NCBI GenBank assembly: GCA_038229875.1
Contig: JBBROA010000002.1
Location: 1-64,000 of the forward strand
Direction: 5' to 3'
Length of the DNA stretch: 64,000 nt
From: JALYUA01 sp038229875
GTDB lineage: Bacteria; Acidobacteriota; Thermoanaerobaculia; UBA5066; Gp7-AA6
Below, in pieces: positions 11,185-19,688 of this stretch (positions are counted from its first letter, which is position 1; every line of letters begins with the position of its first letter). Made by a program: the position numbers and the translations under genes. The notes under the pieces were generated by a model. It did not search any database, was not told the origin of the DNA, and saw nothing but the letters and a program-made list of their open reading frames with translations.

Positions 11185-12321
11185 TTGGCGTCGAGAGGGT
11201 GGATCACGGGGACGGGCGCCGTCTCGCCCCTGGGGCGCGGCTCGCAGGAGTTCTATCGGCGCCTCCTCGCCGGCGAGACGGCCGTGCGCCCGATGACGGC
11301 GGAGGAACGCGCCGGGCTGCAGGCGACCGAAGTGGCGCGCTGCGACGGTTTTTCGCCGCAGCCGGAGATCCCCCCCATGAAGGCCCGCCGCTTCGACCGC
11401 GGAAGCCAGTTCGCGATCGTGTCCTGTCTCGAGGCGATTCGCGAGGCCGGCTTCAACATCGCCGACGCTCCCGAGGAGATCGGGATCGCAATGGGAACCG
11501 GGTCGGCCGGAGCGGGCGCGTTGACGGAGTTTCTGCGGGTGCTGTTCCTCGAATCGCCGGAGGCCGCGCCGCCGTTCCATTTTCCCAACACGGTCGCGAA
11601 CGCCCCCGCCTCGCAGGTCTCCATCGAGCTGAAGCTGTTCGGGCCGAACGTCACGATCACCCAGAAGGATCCTTCCGCATTGAACGCGCTTCTGTACGCG
11701 GTTCTGGCGCTCGAATCCGGGAGGGCGCGCGCGATGCTGGCCGGCGCGGTCGACGAATGGAACGCAATCTACGCCCTCGGATTCGACCGGGTCGGCGCGC
11801 TGCGCGGCGAGAAGCGGCGCTCGGGCATCGTGCAGGGTGAAGGCGGCTTTGCGATGCTCGTCGAGACCGAGGCGGCCGCGCGCCTCCGGGGCGTCCGGCC
11901 TCTGGCGAGCCTCGCGGGAATCGGGTTCGCGGGGGTGCCCACGGACCCGTACCGCTTCGCTCCGGATCCTGCCGCGATCCGCCGGACGATCCAGGGCGCG
12001 CTCGACGACGCCCGCGTCGCGCCCTCAGAGGTCGGGCTGTGGCTCCCCTCCGCAAACGGCGTCGTCGAGATGGACCGCGCGGAGGCCGACGTGATGCGGG
12101 AGATTTTCGGAGCGCCGCCTCGCGCGCTCGCCGTCAAGCACGCGATGGGCGAAGCCGCCGCGTCCGGAGGCGGGCAGCTCGTGGCGGCGACGCGAGCGAT
12201 CGCGGACCCGGACGGGCCGTTCCCGGCGGACGGACGGCCGCGGCGGGCCCTCGTCAACTCGTTCGGCGCCGGTGGAAACTTTCTCGCGGCCGTCCTGGAA
12301 TCGCCGGCGGCGGCCGCGTGA
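11185..12321 (+). CDS. Ketosynthase-like chain-length-factor type subunit, catalytic residues lost
   Basis: This 378-residue protein aligns by eye with the preceding ketosynthase along its length. The nucleophile position is Asp162 (TQKDPSALN instead of TTACSSSAN), the first histidine is Asn291 (SANG instead of NAHG) and the second is Glu323 (MGEAAASGG instead of IGHCLCASG). All three changes preclude condensation, so it is probably a structural partner, like chain-length factors in type II PKS. It starts at TTG, 2 nt after the upstream stop, so it is translationally coupled to its presumed partner. Confidence 0.82.
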   Translation: MASRGWITGTGAVSPLGRGSQEFYRRLLAGETAVRPMTAEERAGLQATEVARCDGFSPQPEIPPMKARRFDRGSQFAIVSCLEAIREAGFNIADAPEEIGIAMGTGSAGAGALTEFLRVLFLESPEAAPPFHFPNTVANAPASQVSIELKLFGPNVTITQKDPSALNALLYAVLALESGRARAMLAGAVDEWNAIYALGFDRVGALRGEKRRSGIVQGEGGFAMLVETEAAARLRGVRPLASLAGIGFAGVPTDPYRFAPDPAAIRRTIQGALDDARVAPSEVGLWLPSANGVVEMDRAEADVMREIFGAPPRALAVKHAMGEAAASGGGQLVAATRAIADPDGPFPADGRPRRALVNSFGAGGNFLAAVLESPAAAA

Positions 12322-12788
12322 GCGCAGTTCGCTCGGGCGCCGCTCCGCTGAAAGGCTTCGAGATCACGATCCCGGTGCGATTTGCGGAGTGCGATTCCTA
12401 CGCGGTCGTGTGGCACGGGCACTACGCTCTGTACCTCGAGCAGGTGAGGGAAGCCTTCACACGGCGTTTCGGGTTTACGGCCACGAAAGCGTTGTCGATC
12501 GGATACCGCGTGCCCATCACCCGGATGGACATCCGGTACCGCCGCCCGGCTCTCGCCGACACGGACATCCGCGTCTGCGCCCGTCTTCGACCCCCCGCGG
12601 TCGCGCGGCTCGAGATCGACTACGAGATCCGCGATGCGGGAGGCGAGCTCCTCGCGAGCGCCGTGACTGAGCAGGTCGTCTTGAACGCGTCGGGAGAGCT
12701 CCTCCTGGCGCTTCCGCGCGACCTCCGGACGCTGGTGTCGGAGATGGTCGCATACCAGGAAGATCAGGATAGAAAGGGGATCGCGTGA
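12318..12788 (+). CDS. Hotdog-fold acyl thioesterase (4HBT/YbgC type)
   Basis: The 156-residue protein has the 4HBT signature RFAECDSYAVVWHGHYALYLEQ, split here as RFAECDSY (catalytic Asp26) and VVWHGHYALYLEQ. It should hydrolyse acyl-ACP or acyl-CoA thioesters and may release the product of the upstream ketosynthase pair. The GTG start overlaps the upstream stop by 4 nt (GTGA), and its own stop overlaps the next gene the same way. Confidence 0.85.
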   Translation: MSAVRSGAAPLKGFEITIPVRFAECDSYAVVWHGHYALYLEQVREAFTRRFGFTATKALSIGYRVPITRMDIRYRRPALADTDIRVCARLRPPAVARLEIDYEIRDAGGELLASAVTEQVVLNASGELLLALPRDLRTLVSEMVAYQEDQDRKGIA

Positions 12789-13354
12789 AGGGGGATCGCG
12801 TGAAGGATGCTTCTCCGGGCCCCGCCGACAACGGGGCCGACGCCGCGGCGAGAAAACGGCGGTCGTGGTTCTTTCTGGCCCGCTTCCTCGGTCTGCTGAT
12901 CGGCTTCGCGCTTCTCGTCTCGTGGACCCCGGTAAACGATCACGCCATCGTGCCGTTCACCGCGGGCGTCGCGCATGCATCGGCCGCGGTCTTAAACGTG
13001 CTCCAGGAGCGCGTCAGCGTCGTCGGAACGGAGATTCGGGCGTCCGGCTTCGGTGTCGACATCGAGAACGGCTGCAACGGCGTCGAGACCGCGCTGCTGT
13101 TCTGCGCGGCGGTGCTCGCCTTCCCTGCTTCCTGGAAGGCGCGGGGTATCGGTCTCCTGCTCGGCTTCGTGGCGATCCAGGGCATCAACCTCGTCCGGGT
13201 GGTCTCGCTCTTCTGGATCGGCCGCCACCACCCCGCTCTTTTCTCGAGCGCTCACACGGTCATCTGGCAGTCGGCGGTCGTCCTGGCCGGCGTCCTGCTG
13301 TTCCTCCTGTGGGCCTCCCGGCAGAAGAGCGGGGCCTCTCCCGCAAACGCGTGA
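12785..13354 (+). CDS. xrtH: Exosortase H-type membrane transpeptidase
   Basis: The 189-residue polytopic protein has the exosortase/archaeosortase catalytic triad: Cys97 in ENGCNGVET, Arg138 in NLVRVVSLFW and His157 in SSAHTVIWQ. Exosortases cleave and re-anchor exported proteins bearing C-terminal sorting tails at the inner membrane. The short size and the spacing of these motifs fit the XrtH subgroup, usually linked to IPTL-CTERM tails. No gene in the window ends with such a tail, so the substrate lies elsewhere. The gene starts at GTG 12785, overlapping the thioesterase stop. GTG 12800 is an alternative start. Confidence 0.85.
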   Translation: MKGDRVKDASPGPADNGADAAARKRRSWFFLARFLGLLIGFALLVSWTPVNDHAIVPFTAGVAHASAAVLNVLQERVSVVGTEIRASGFGVDIENGCNGVETALLFCAAVLAFPASWKARGIGLLLGFVAIQGINLVRVVSLFWIGRHHPALFSSAHTVIWQSAVVLAGVLLFLLWASRQKSGASPANA

Positions 13355-13935
13355 CGGTCTCCCGCGCCGCGCGACGCGCGCTCATGCGCGGAGCCGCCGG
13401 GTTCGCCGTGGGTCTGGCGCTCTGGCTCGCCCTTTCCGCGCCCTACGAGCGGGCGGTCGCCTTCGCCGCGGAAGCGCTGCTGCGGCTGGGAGAGCATCCC
13501 GCGGTCACGCGGATAACCCCTCGCGGCGGCGAGTTCGTGATCGACCGGAGCGATTTTCCTCCAGCCGCCCCGCGCCCCGGTCTCCCCGCCGCGGATCTCC
13601 ACTTCAACCTGGTGATCCTTGCCGCGCTGCTCGCCGCGCTTCCGCCAGCCAGGGGCTCGCGCGTTCTGCTTGCGTTCGCGCTGCTGTACGTCGTGCACGT
13701 CGTCGCGCTCTGCTGCCAGGTGGAATCGCTTTACGCGACGCGGCTCGGGGCCTGGAGTGAGGCAAACTACGGGGCTTTTGCGCGCAACGCGTGGGCGGCC
13801 GCTTTCCACGTGTACCAGATCGCCGGACGATTCGCAGCGCCGTTTGCAATCTGGTGGCCGCTCGCCTGGCGGGAGCCCGCGGATCCGGAAGTCAGGAAAG
13901 GTCCGGCGAGAGGGAAGAAAAAGGCGAAGAGATGA
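13351..13935 (+). CDS. Exosortase-associated membrane protein
   Basis: This 194-residue protein has three or four membrane segments (about residues 10-28, 84-100, 105-125 and 150-175) and a basic C-terminal tail rich in Lys/Arg. Its GTG start overlaps the exosortase stop codon, so the two are translationally coupled. A small membrane protein encoded immediately after XrtH is a recurring arrangement, and I assign it on position and topology rather than on a catalytic motif. It closes the operon. Confidence 0.65.
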   Translation: MTVSRAARRALMRGAAGFAVGLALWLALSAPYERAVAFAAEALLRLGEHPAVTRITPRGGEFVIDRSDFPPAAPRPGLPAADLHFNLVILAALLAALPPARGSRVLLAFALLYVVHVVALCCQVESLYATRLGAWSEANYGAFARNAWAAAFHVYQIAGRFAAPFAIWWPLAWREPADPEVRKGPARGKKKAKR

Positions 13936-13939
13936 GGAG

Positions 13940-13956
13940 TCCCGGGCAACCCGGGA
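13940..13956. terminator. Hairpin between convergent genes
   Basis: TCCCGGG (13940-13946), a CAA loop and CCCGGGA (13950-13956) form a perfect 7-bp stem in the 28-bp gap between two convergent stop codons. There is no T-run, so it would be a structure-only or bidirectional termination aid. Confidence 0.45.
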
Positions 13957-13963
13957 AAGCCGG

Positions 13964-15040
13964 CTACGGGCGCTTGTTGCGGTCGCGGCGCAGGTAGCGG
14001 TAGTCGGGGACCTGATACTCCTTCAGCTTCGCGATCAGCGAGCCGCGCGAGATGTTCAGGACTTCCGCGCCGCGGCTCTGATTTCCCTGTACGCGGCGCA
14101 TCGCGCGGTCGATGACCTCGCGCTCGACGGTCTCGACGATCTTCTTCAGGTCGTCGGTCTGCCGCAGGACGGCGTCGATCTCATCCTCGTTCGGAGGCTC
14201 GACGACGACAGGCGAGGGCACCTCGGCGGGCCCTCGCTCGGAGCGGCGGACCGCGATTCCCGCCAGCTGGGCGGCCTCTTCGAGGAAAAGGATGGTCCTT
14301 GCGGGAAGCCTTGGGCTCTCGCGGACCAGGATCGCGAAGGCGCCGTCCGAAGCCGCGTTCTCGACAACCAGAGTGAGCACTCCGGCGACGCTTTCGGAGC
14401 GAACCACACGCTCGCCCCCGCGGACCTCCTCGAGAAGGCTCGGAGGAAGCGCCGGCTGGTCGACGAACGTCGAAGCGAGAAACCGGAACCCGTTTGCCGC
14501 CGTCACGTGGCCGACCGCCCACTCGCGCGGGGCGAATTCCTGATCCAGAAAATCCGTGAGAGCGATCGCGACTTCCTCCGGGCTGTCGTGCTGCCGGCAC
14601 AGGCGGTAGGCGGAAAGCCGCAGGGCGCGATATTCGACTTCCGTCGCTGGCGCGGCAGACGCCTCAGGGGAGGACGATGACACGTCGTTGATGGGAATCT
14701 CGTGGACCGGCGCGGGCCGCCCGGGGTTGCTGCCGACCTGGACAACCGTGATGGTCGCCTCTCCGATCGTGATGCGATCGCCCGCCGCGATCGGCCCGCC
14801 CGAAAATTCGCGGCCGTTCACGGTGATGGCGTCGACGCCTTTATAGAGGTCGAGCTGGTAGCGGCCGTCCTTCTCGACGAAACGGATGTGGCGGCCAGCA
14901 ACCCCACGCGCTCGAACGACGACTTCGTTGCCGGAAGAAGCGCCGACGGTGATCGCCGTGCCGAGCACGCGGTGCAATTCCGCCCCTCCCGCTCGTTTGC
15001 GGACTTCCAAGTTCAGCATTTTTGTCTTCTTGTCCGTCAA
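13964..15040 (-). CDS. FHA-GAF-Fis-type transcriptional regulator
   Basis: The 358-residue protein has an N-terminal FHA domain (residues 5-100; GRHIRFVE and the VNGREFSGG region) that should bind a phosphothreonine peptide. A GAF-like middle section follows (about 130-280). The C-terminal Fis-type helix-turn-helix reads IDRAMRRVQGNQSRGAEVLNISRGSL, split as RRVQGNQSRGAEVL and NISRGSLIAKL. There is no AAA+ module, so it is not itself a sigma-54 activator. The start is TTG, with an internal ATG at 15019 as an alternative. It is divergent from smc. Confidence 0.82.
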   Translation of the reverse strand: MTDKKTKMLNLEVRKRAGGAELHRVLGTAITVGASSGNEVVVRARGVAGRHIRFVEKDGRYQLDLYKGVDAITVNGREFSGGPIAAGDRITIGEATITVVQVGSNPGRPAPVHEIPINDVSSSSPEASAAPATEVEYRALRLSAYRLCRQHDSPEEVAIALTDFLDQEFAPREWAVGHVTAANGFRFLASTFVDQPALPPSLLEEVRGGERVVRSESVAGVLTLVVENAASDGAFAILVRESPRLPARTILFLEEAAQLAGIAVRRSERGPAEVPSPVVVEPPNEDEIDAVLRQTDDLKKIVETVEREVIDRAMRRVQGNQSRGAEVLNISRGSLIAKLKEYQVPDYRYLRRDRNKRP

Positions 15041-15192
15041 TAACGTATATCAAACATGCCGGGATCTGAACAAAAATATGCACGCCACCGTACCAACCTC
15101 CAAAAAACCCTCCGGCGGGTCGGACGCACCGGATCTGGTATCCCCGCCCGCAATGGCCACAATAAGTTGTGGAACACTCCGGGGGCTTTTGC

Positions 15193-15198
15193 TAGATT
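15193..15198 (+). promoter_or_regulatory. -10 box for smc
   Basis: TAGATT, preceded by TGC as an extended -10, ends 10 nt before the ATG at 15209. A weak GTGGAA -35 lies 18 bp upstream. Confidence 0.45.
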
Positions 15199-15208
15199 CG
15201 TGAACACG

Positions 15209-18200
15209 ATGTTCAAACTCGAGCGGGTGCAGATCTCGGGCTTCAAGTCCTTCTACGAGAAGGTCGACCTCGCATTTCCGGGCAGCGTCACGGCGGTCGT
15301 GGGCCCGAACGGGTGTGGCAAATCGAACATCAGTGACGCGGTCTCGTGGGCGCTCGGCGAACAGAGCGCCAAGACGCTGCGTGGCGAGCGCATGGACGAC
15401 GTCATCTTCAACGGATCCGCCAGGCGGCGCCCGCTCGGAATGTGCGAGGTCATCCTGACGCTCTCGACCCGCGCCCGGGTGAGCGCGCGTCAGGACGGGA
15501 AGAGCAACGGCGACGGGGACGGGGCGGACGGCGGCGGCGAAAACGGCCACGGCGCCGGGAACGGTAACGGGAACGGGGGAAGCGAGACCGACGGCGACCT
15601 GCTGCGGATCGGGCGTCGGGTGTACCGCGAAGGGACCGGCGAATACTTCTTAAACGACAAGCAGGTCCGGTTGAAGGACATCCAGGACAAGCTGCTCGGC
15701 ACCGGTCTCGGCGTGCGCGCGTATTCGGTGATCGAGCAGGGACGGATCGATCAGGTGCTCTCGACCAAGCCGCAGGACCGGCGCCGGCTCATCGAAGAGG
15801 CGTCCGGCATCACGCGATACAAGCTCAAGAAGCGGCTCGCGGAAGGCAAGCTCGAAGAGACGCGCGGCAACCTTCTGAGGATCTCGGACATCGTGTCGGA
15901 GATCGAGAAGAACGTGGCGTCCTTGAAGCGGCAGGCGTCTCGCGCCGCGAAGTACCGCGAACAATCCGACGCGCTTCGCGGGAAAAAAGCGGCGCTCGCG
16001 AGAACGCGGCACGACGTGCTCCAGGCGGCGGTCGCCGAAGCGGAGCGGACGCGGGACGCGCGGCGCGACGTCGAAGCCGCCGCCGCCGCCGCGCTCGGTC
16101 GCGCGGAGTCGGAGCTCGCGGCGGCGCGGCTCGCGGCGGCGGACCTCCAGGCCGAACGCGACCGTCTCCGGGACGCGGTCGCCGCGCTCGAAAACGCGAT
16201 CCAGCGCGATGACGCGCTGCTCGAGGGCAACCGTCGCGCCGCGGCGGATCTCGCCGACCGCCGCGCCTCGCTCGAGCGAGAAGGCCGCGATGTCGCCGCC
16301 GAGCACACCAGGTCCGCCGCGGAGCTCACGGAGCTGGAGGAGCGGCTCGAGCGCGCGGTGGCCGAGGCCCGCTCCCGCTCCCTGGCCCGCGAAGACGCGG
16401 ACAGCCGGGCCGCAGCGGGCGCCTCCGCTTTCTCGGAGCTCGAGCGCGAGCTCGACCGGGCACGGGAGGACGCGCTTCTCGCCGCCGGCGAAAGAGTCAC
16501 CGCCCGCAACGCGCGCCACGAGGTGGACCTCGAAGCCTCTCGCGCCACCGCTTCGCTGGCCCGGCTCGAGGAAGCGCACGCGCGGGCGGTCTCGGAGCTC
16601 GCGCTGCGGGAAAAGGAAGTCGAGGCCGCTCTCGAAGAGGAGCGGCGCCTGACCCGGGAGGCGGCGGACGCGCGGGCTGAGACCGAGGCCTGGGAGGCGG
16701 AGCTGTCCCGCCTCGCCGGCGCGCTGGCCGAATCCGAGGTCGCGCGAGAGACGGCGCGCGAGGGCCTCTCGATCTCGGAGCACCGCCTGGGAGCGTTGAA
16801 CGAGATCTGGAAGAGCCGGCAGGGCAACCTCCACGCGGTCCGGGGCGCGCTGGCCACCGCCGGTATCGCGGAAGCGGGAGCGCTGGCCGACCGGCTGATG
16901 CCGGCCGTCGGATGGGAGGAAGCGGTCGACCTTCTTCTGGGGGAAGACCTCGAAGCGATCGTGTGCGGCGGAGACCCCGAGGCCGCGGTCGAAGCCTCCC
17001 GGGGGCTCGCCTCCGCGACCTTCGTGCGAAGCGGTTGGACGGACGAGCGCGGCGCCTCGCGGGTCGCGGGAACCGAGGGTGGCTGGGAGATTGCACTTCA
17101 GAACTTCAACAGCCTCTCTCCCGCCGAGCGCGCGGCGCTCCCGCCCGTTGCCCTCGTTTCAACTTTCGCCGCCGCCCTCGAGCTCTCGGGCATCCACCCG
17201 GAGACGACGTTCGTGACGCGCCGGCGCGAGCTCGTCCGGGGCTCCCTGGTTCGCGTCGTCCACACGCCTCCCGAGGCGTCCGGCCTGTTCGCCCTCCGCC
17301 GCGACATCGACCGCCTCGGGCTCGAAACCGCCCGGGCCCGCGAAAGCGTCGCCGCGCTCGACCGGTCGATCGAAGACCTTCGCCGCGCGCGGCACGAATG
17401 CGAGGCGGCCATGCCGGCCCGACGTGACCGGGAGCGTGAGGCCAGCGGCCGGCTTTCCGGGTTCGTGGCGCGTTTCGAAGAGCGGCGCGCCGAACGGGAC
17501 CGACTGGCGCGAGAGCGAGAGACGCTCGAAACGGAGGCCGTCGCTCTCCGCCAGGAATCCGAACGCCTGGCGGGCGCCCGCTCCGCGCTCGAGGCCGACG
17601 AACGGGCTCACGGCACCCGGGAGGCGTCGATCCGCGAGCGCGCGGAAAAGCTCGCCAGCGCGCTGCCCGAGGCGCGCTCCTTTGCCGCCGCGGCGGCCGA
17701 CGAGCTCGCCCACCGGCGAACGGAGGCGGAGGTCGCGGCCGAAAGAAGGCGTTCGCTCGAAACCGCGCGCGAGAAGCTCGTCGAAGCTCGGGGCATCCTG
17801 GAGCGGCGGATGGGAGACGCATTCGAAGAGGGGCGGCGGCTCACGGAACGCGCGGAGGAGCTCGCGCGCGAGGAGTCGGAAGCCCGAGCGCGGCAAGCGG
17901 AGAACATCAGAGCGCGGGAGACCGCGTCGGAAGAGCTCGAGGCCGCGTCCGCGACAGCGACGGAAGCGGGAACCAGCGTGCTTACCGCCGAGGACGGCAC
18001 GAAGGTCGAGCGCGCCACGCTCGACGCGGCCCGCGAAGCGCGATTCGAAGCGGAGGTCGGCGAGACACGGATTCGATCCGACTTCGACCACGCGACAGCT
18101 CAGGCACAGGACGAATTCGGTGTGCCGCCGGCCTCCCTGGATGCTCCGGAAGATCGCTCTCCCGAGGCGCTCACGGCCCTCGAGGAAGAGGTCGCGACGC

Positions 18201-18814
18201 TCGCGGCGTCCATCGAGAGACTCGGACCCGTCAACCTCCTCGCGCTCGAGGAGCATCGCGAAAGCTCGGAGCGGCTCCTCTTTCTGACCGCGCAGCGCGA
18301 CGACCTGTTGAAATCGGTGGCCGAGCTCCAGGATTCGATTCGCAAGATCAACGCGACGTCCTCGGAACGCTTCCGGCAGGCGTTCGAGGCGGTCAATGAG
18401 AACTTCAAGGCGATGTTCTCGCGTCTCTTTCAGGGAGGCGCGGCCGAGATGCGCCTTCTGGACGACAACGACCTTCTCGAGTCCGGGGTCGAGATCATCG
18501 CGCAGCCGCCCGGAAAGCGAAACCAGTCGATTCAGCTTCTTTCCGGAGGCGAAAAGGCGCTGACCGCGATCGCCCTGCTGATGGCGATCTTCCGCTACAA
18601 ACCTTCCCCGTTCTGCATCCTCGACGAGGTCGACGCTCCCCTCGACGAGGCAAACATCGACCGCTTCACGAAGCTCCTCCGCGACATGACCGACGACACG
18701 CAGTTCATCGCGATCACCCATAACAAACGGACGATGGAAACCGCGGACGTCATGTACGGGGTCACGATGGAGGAGCCCGGCTGCTCGAAGATCGTCTCGG
18801 TTCGGTTCGACTGA
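15209..18814 (+). CDS. smc: Chromosome partition protein SMC
   Basis: This 1201-residue condensin subunit compacts and segregates the chromosome. Walker A is GPNGCGKSN (about 32-40), the ABC signature is LSGGEKALTAIALLMAIF (about 1111-1128) and Walker B is FCILDEVDAPLDEANIDRF (about 1135). Long Glu/Arg/Ala-rich coiled coils flank a hinge near residues 560-700. An unusual Gly/Asn/Asp-rich loop (residues 92-129) sits inside the N-terminal head, just before LLRIGRRVYREG. scpA and scpB are not in the window. A GTG at 15200 is an alternative start three codons upstream. Confidence 0.95.
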   Translation: MFKLERVQISGFKSFYEKVDLAFPGSVTAVVGPNGCGKSNISDAVSWALGEQSAKTLRGERMDDVIFNGSARRRPLGMCEVILTLSTRARVSARQDGKSNGDGDGADGGGENGHGAGNGNGNGGSETDGDLLRIGRRVYREGTGEYFLNDKQVRLKDIQDKLLGTGLGVRAYSVIEQGRIDQVLSTKPQDRRRLIEEASGITRYKLKKRLAEGKLEETRGNLLRISDIVSEIEKNVASLKRQASRAAKYREQSDALRGKKAALARTRHDVLQAAVAEAERTRDARRDVEAAAAAALGRAESELAAARLAAADLQAERDRLRDAVAALENAIQRDDALLEGNRRAAADLADRRASLEREGRDVAAEHTRSAAELTELEERLERAVAEARSRSLAREDADSRAAAGASAFSELERELDRAREDALLAAGERVTARNARHEVDLEASRATASLARLEEAHARAVSELALREKEVEAALEEERRLTREAADARAETEAWEAELSRLAGALAESEVARETAREGLSISEHRLGALNEIWKSRQGNLHAVRGALATAGIAEAGALADRLMPAVGWEEAVDLLLGEDLEAIVCGGDPEAAVEASRGLASATFVRSGWTDERGASRVAGTEGGWEIALQNFNSLSPAERAALPPVALVSTFAAALELSGIHPETTFVTRRRELVRGSLVRVVHTPPEASGLFALRRDIDRLGLETARARESVAALDRSIEDLRRARHECEAAMPARRDREREASGRLSGFVARFEERRAERDRLARERETLETEAVALRQESERLAGARSALEADERAHGTREASIRERAEKLASALPEARSFAAAAADELAHRRTEAEVAAERRRSLETAREKLVEARGILERRMGDAFEEGRRLTERAEELAREESEARARQAENIRARETASEELEAASATATEAGTSVLTAEDGTKVERATLDAAREARFEAEVGETRIRSDFDHATAQAQDEFGVPPASLDAPEDRSPEALTALEEEVATLAASIERLGPVNLLALEEHRESSERLLFLTAQRDDLLKSVAELQDSIRKINATSSERFRQAFEAVNENFKAMFSRLFQGGAAEMRLLDDNDLLESGVEIIAQPPGKRNQSIQLLSGGEKALTAIALLMAIFRYKPSPFCILDEVDAPLDEANIDRFTKLLRDMTDDTQFIAITHNKRTMETADVMYGVTMEEPGCSKIVSVRFD

Positions 18815-18887
18815 CGGCGCGGACGAGCCCGGTTCCGAGTCCCGCCGGGGCGAAGAGAGAGGCTCCTCCGGGCGCCCTTTCCGGCCG

Positions 18888-18916
18888 CTGACAAGCGCAA
18901 CCGTCCCTGCTAAGAT
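18888..18916 (+). promoter_or_regulatory. tRNA-Thr promoter
   Basis: CTGACA (18888-18893) and TAAGAT (18911-18916) are separated by exactly 17 bp, placing the start of transcription a few bases upstream of the tRNA at 18935. Confidence 0.6.
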
Positions 18917-18934
18917 CCGCCGTCCGGTCATCCC

Positions 18935-19010
18935 GCCGACGTAGCTCAGTTGGTAGAGCAGCGGTTTCGTAAACCGCAGGTCCCCGGTTCAAATCCGGGC
19001 GTCGGCTCCA
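18935..19010 (+). tRNA. tRNA-Thr (anticodon CGT)
   Basis: The 76-nt sequence folds into a full cloverleaf. The acceptor stem is GCCGACG/CGTCGGC, the D stem is GCTC/GAGC, the anticodon stem GCGGT/ACCGC holds loop TTCGTAA (anticodon CGT), and the T arm is CCCGG-TTCAAAT-CCGGG. The CCA end is encoded (19008-19010). It marks the left edge of the A+T-richer segment. Confidence 0.97.
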
Positions 19011-19119
19011 TCACCCGCTTCGGGCGTCGCGGTCCGCGTCGCGACGGCCGGTTCCCCCCGGAATCGTCCCGGCCTCACAATGCGGTGAGACGCCATTGCA
19101 TCCGCGACGAAGGAGATCC

Positions 19120-19416
19120 ATGCGGATCGCTTTTCATGCCTTGCGGGCCGGCAGCCGGTTCGGCCGCCTCTTCACCGCCGTGGCGCTCTCTCTGGCGCTC
19201 CTGACCGTGCCCGCGTGCCACGGATCTGGCACCCCGCGACCGAAACCGTCAACGCTCTCGCCCGCGCGGCGAGGAATCCACACCTACCACTTGCGGCTCG
19301 GCGTTCGGGTTTCCCGAGCGGCAGTCAGAGATCCAATCACTAGTTCCAAACGAAGGACATTGACGTTCTTCGAGGGCTTTCCGGTCACCCTTCGGAAGCC
19401 CGAACCCGACTGCTAG
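19120..19416 (+). CDS. Small putative lipoprotein, unknown function
   Basis: The ATG at 19120 follows a good AAGGAG ribosome binding site by 4 nt. The 98-residue product has a basic N-terminus and a hydrophobic stretch (LFTAVALSLALLTV), followed by PAC with a possible lipobox cysteine at residue 33. The remainder is Arg/Thr/Pro-rich and matches nothing I know, and it may be a truncated gene. It lies directly downstream of the tRNA, at the border of the A+T-richer segment, where decayed genes are common. Confidence 0.45.
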   Translation: MRIAFHALRAGSRFGRLFTAVALSLALLTVPACHGSGTPRPKPSTLSPARRGIHTYHLRLGVRVSRAAVRDPITSSKRRTLTFFEGFPVTLRKPEPDC

Positions 19417-19572
19417 CCCCCGGCTGCGGCGGAGTCGGCGGAACGAGGCTAACCTGCTACGGCGGCCCGGAGGGAGTCTGTAGAAGTCGAAAAGAGATTC
19501 TCCGCGCGTATCTGGAGAAGCTCGCCGTGCGCGGTAAGGCTAAGGCCGCTAAGTACTCGACCATTCTTAGTA

Positions 19573-19677
19573 TCAGGGTTTTCGCATCACGCGACCGTAA
19601 ACCCTGACGAGGACAATAAAGATCGTCAAGACGGCCAAGATTAATAAGACTTCAGGTAACCCGATCCGTCCAAACAT
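19573..19677 (-). CDS. 34-residue single-span membrane peptide
   Basis: An ATG at 19677 is preceded by a strong AAGGGGG site 7 nt upstream and lies 11 nt after the stop of the 787-residue exported-protein gene. The product starts MFGRIGLPEVLLILAVL, runs through a hydrophobic helix and ends in a basic tail (RVYGRVMRKP). The N-terminus resembles TatA/E-type small membrane proteins, but it lacks their FG hinge and amphipathic helix. I infer a small inner-membrane partner of the upstream exported proteins. It is short enough to be missed by gene callers. Confidence 0.5.
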   Translation of the reverse strand: MFGRIGLPEVLLILAVLTIFIVLVRVYGRVMRKP

Positions 19678-19688
19678 AAGCGTCCCCC

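Noticed and set aside
13964..19000. Long antisense open frames over smc and other G+C-rich genes
   Set aside because: High G+C at third codon positions creates mirror frames. They carry no motifs and no start signals.
19330..19345. Cloning-vector-like AATCACTAGT sequence
   Set aside because: Only 10 bases match and the flanks are unrelated, so chance is the simpler explanation.
19417..19572. Integrase-like remnant next to tRNA-Thr (plus-strand frame with LRAYLEKLAVRGKAKAAKYS)
   Set aside because: The helix-rich fragment is too short, lacks catalytic Arg/His/Tyr and cannot be told from chance. It also overlaps the better-supported 34-residue gene on the other strand.
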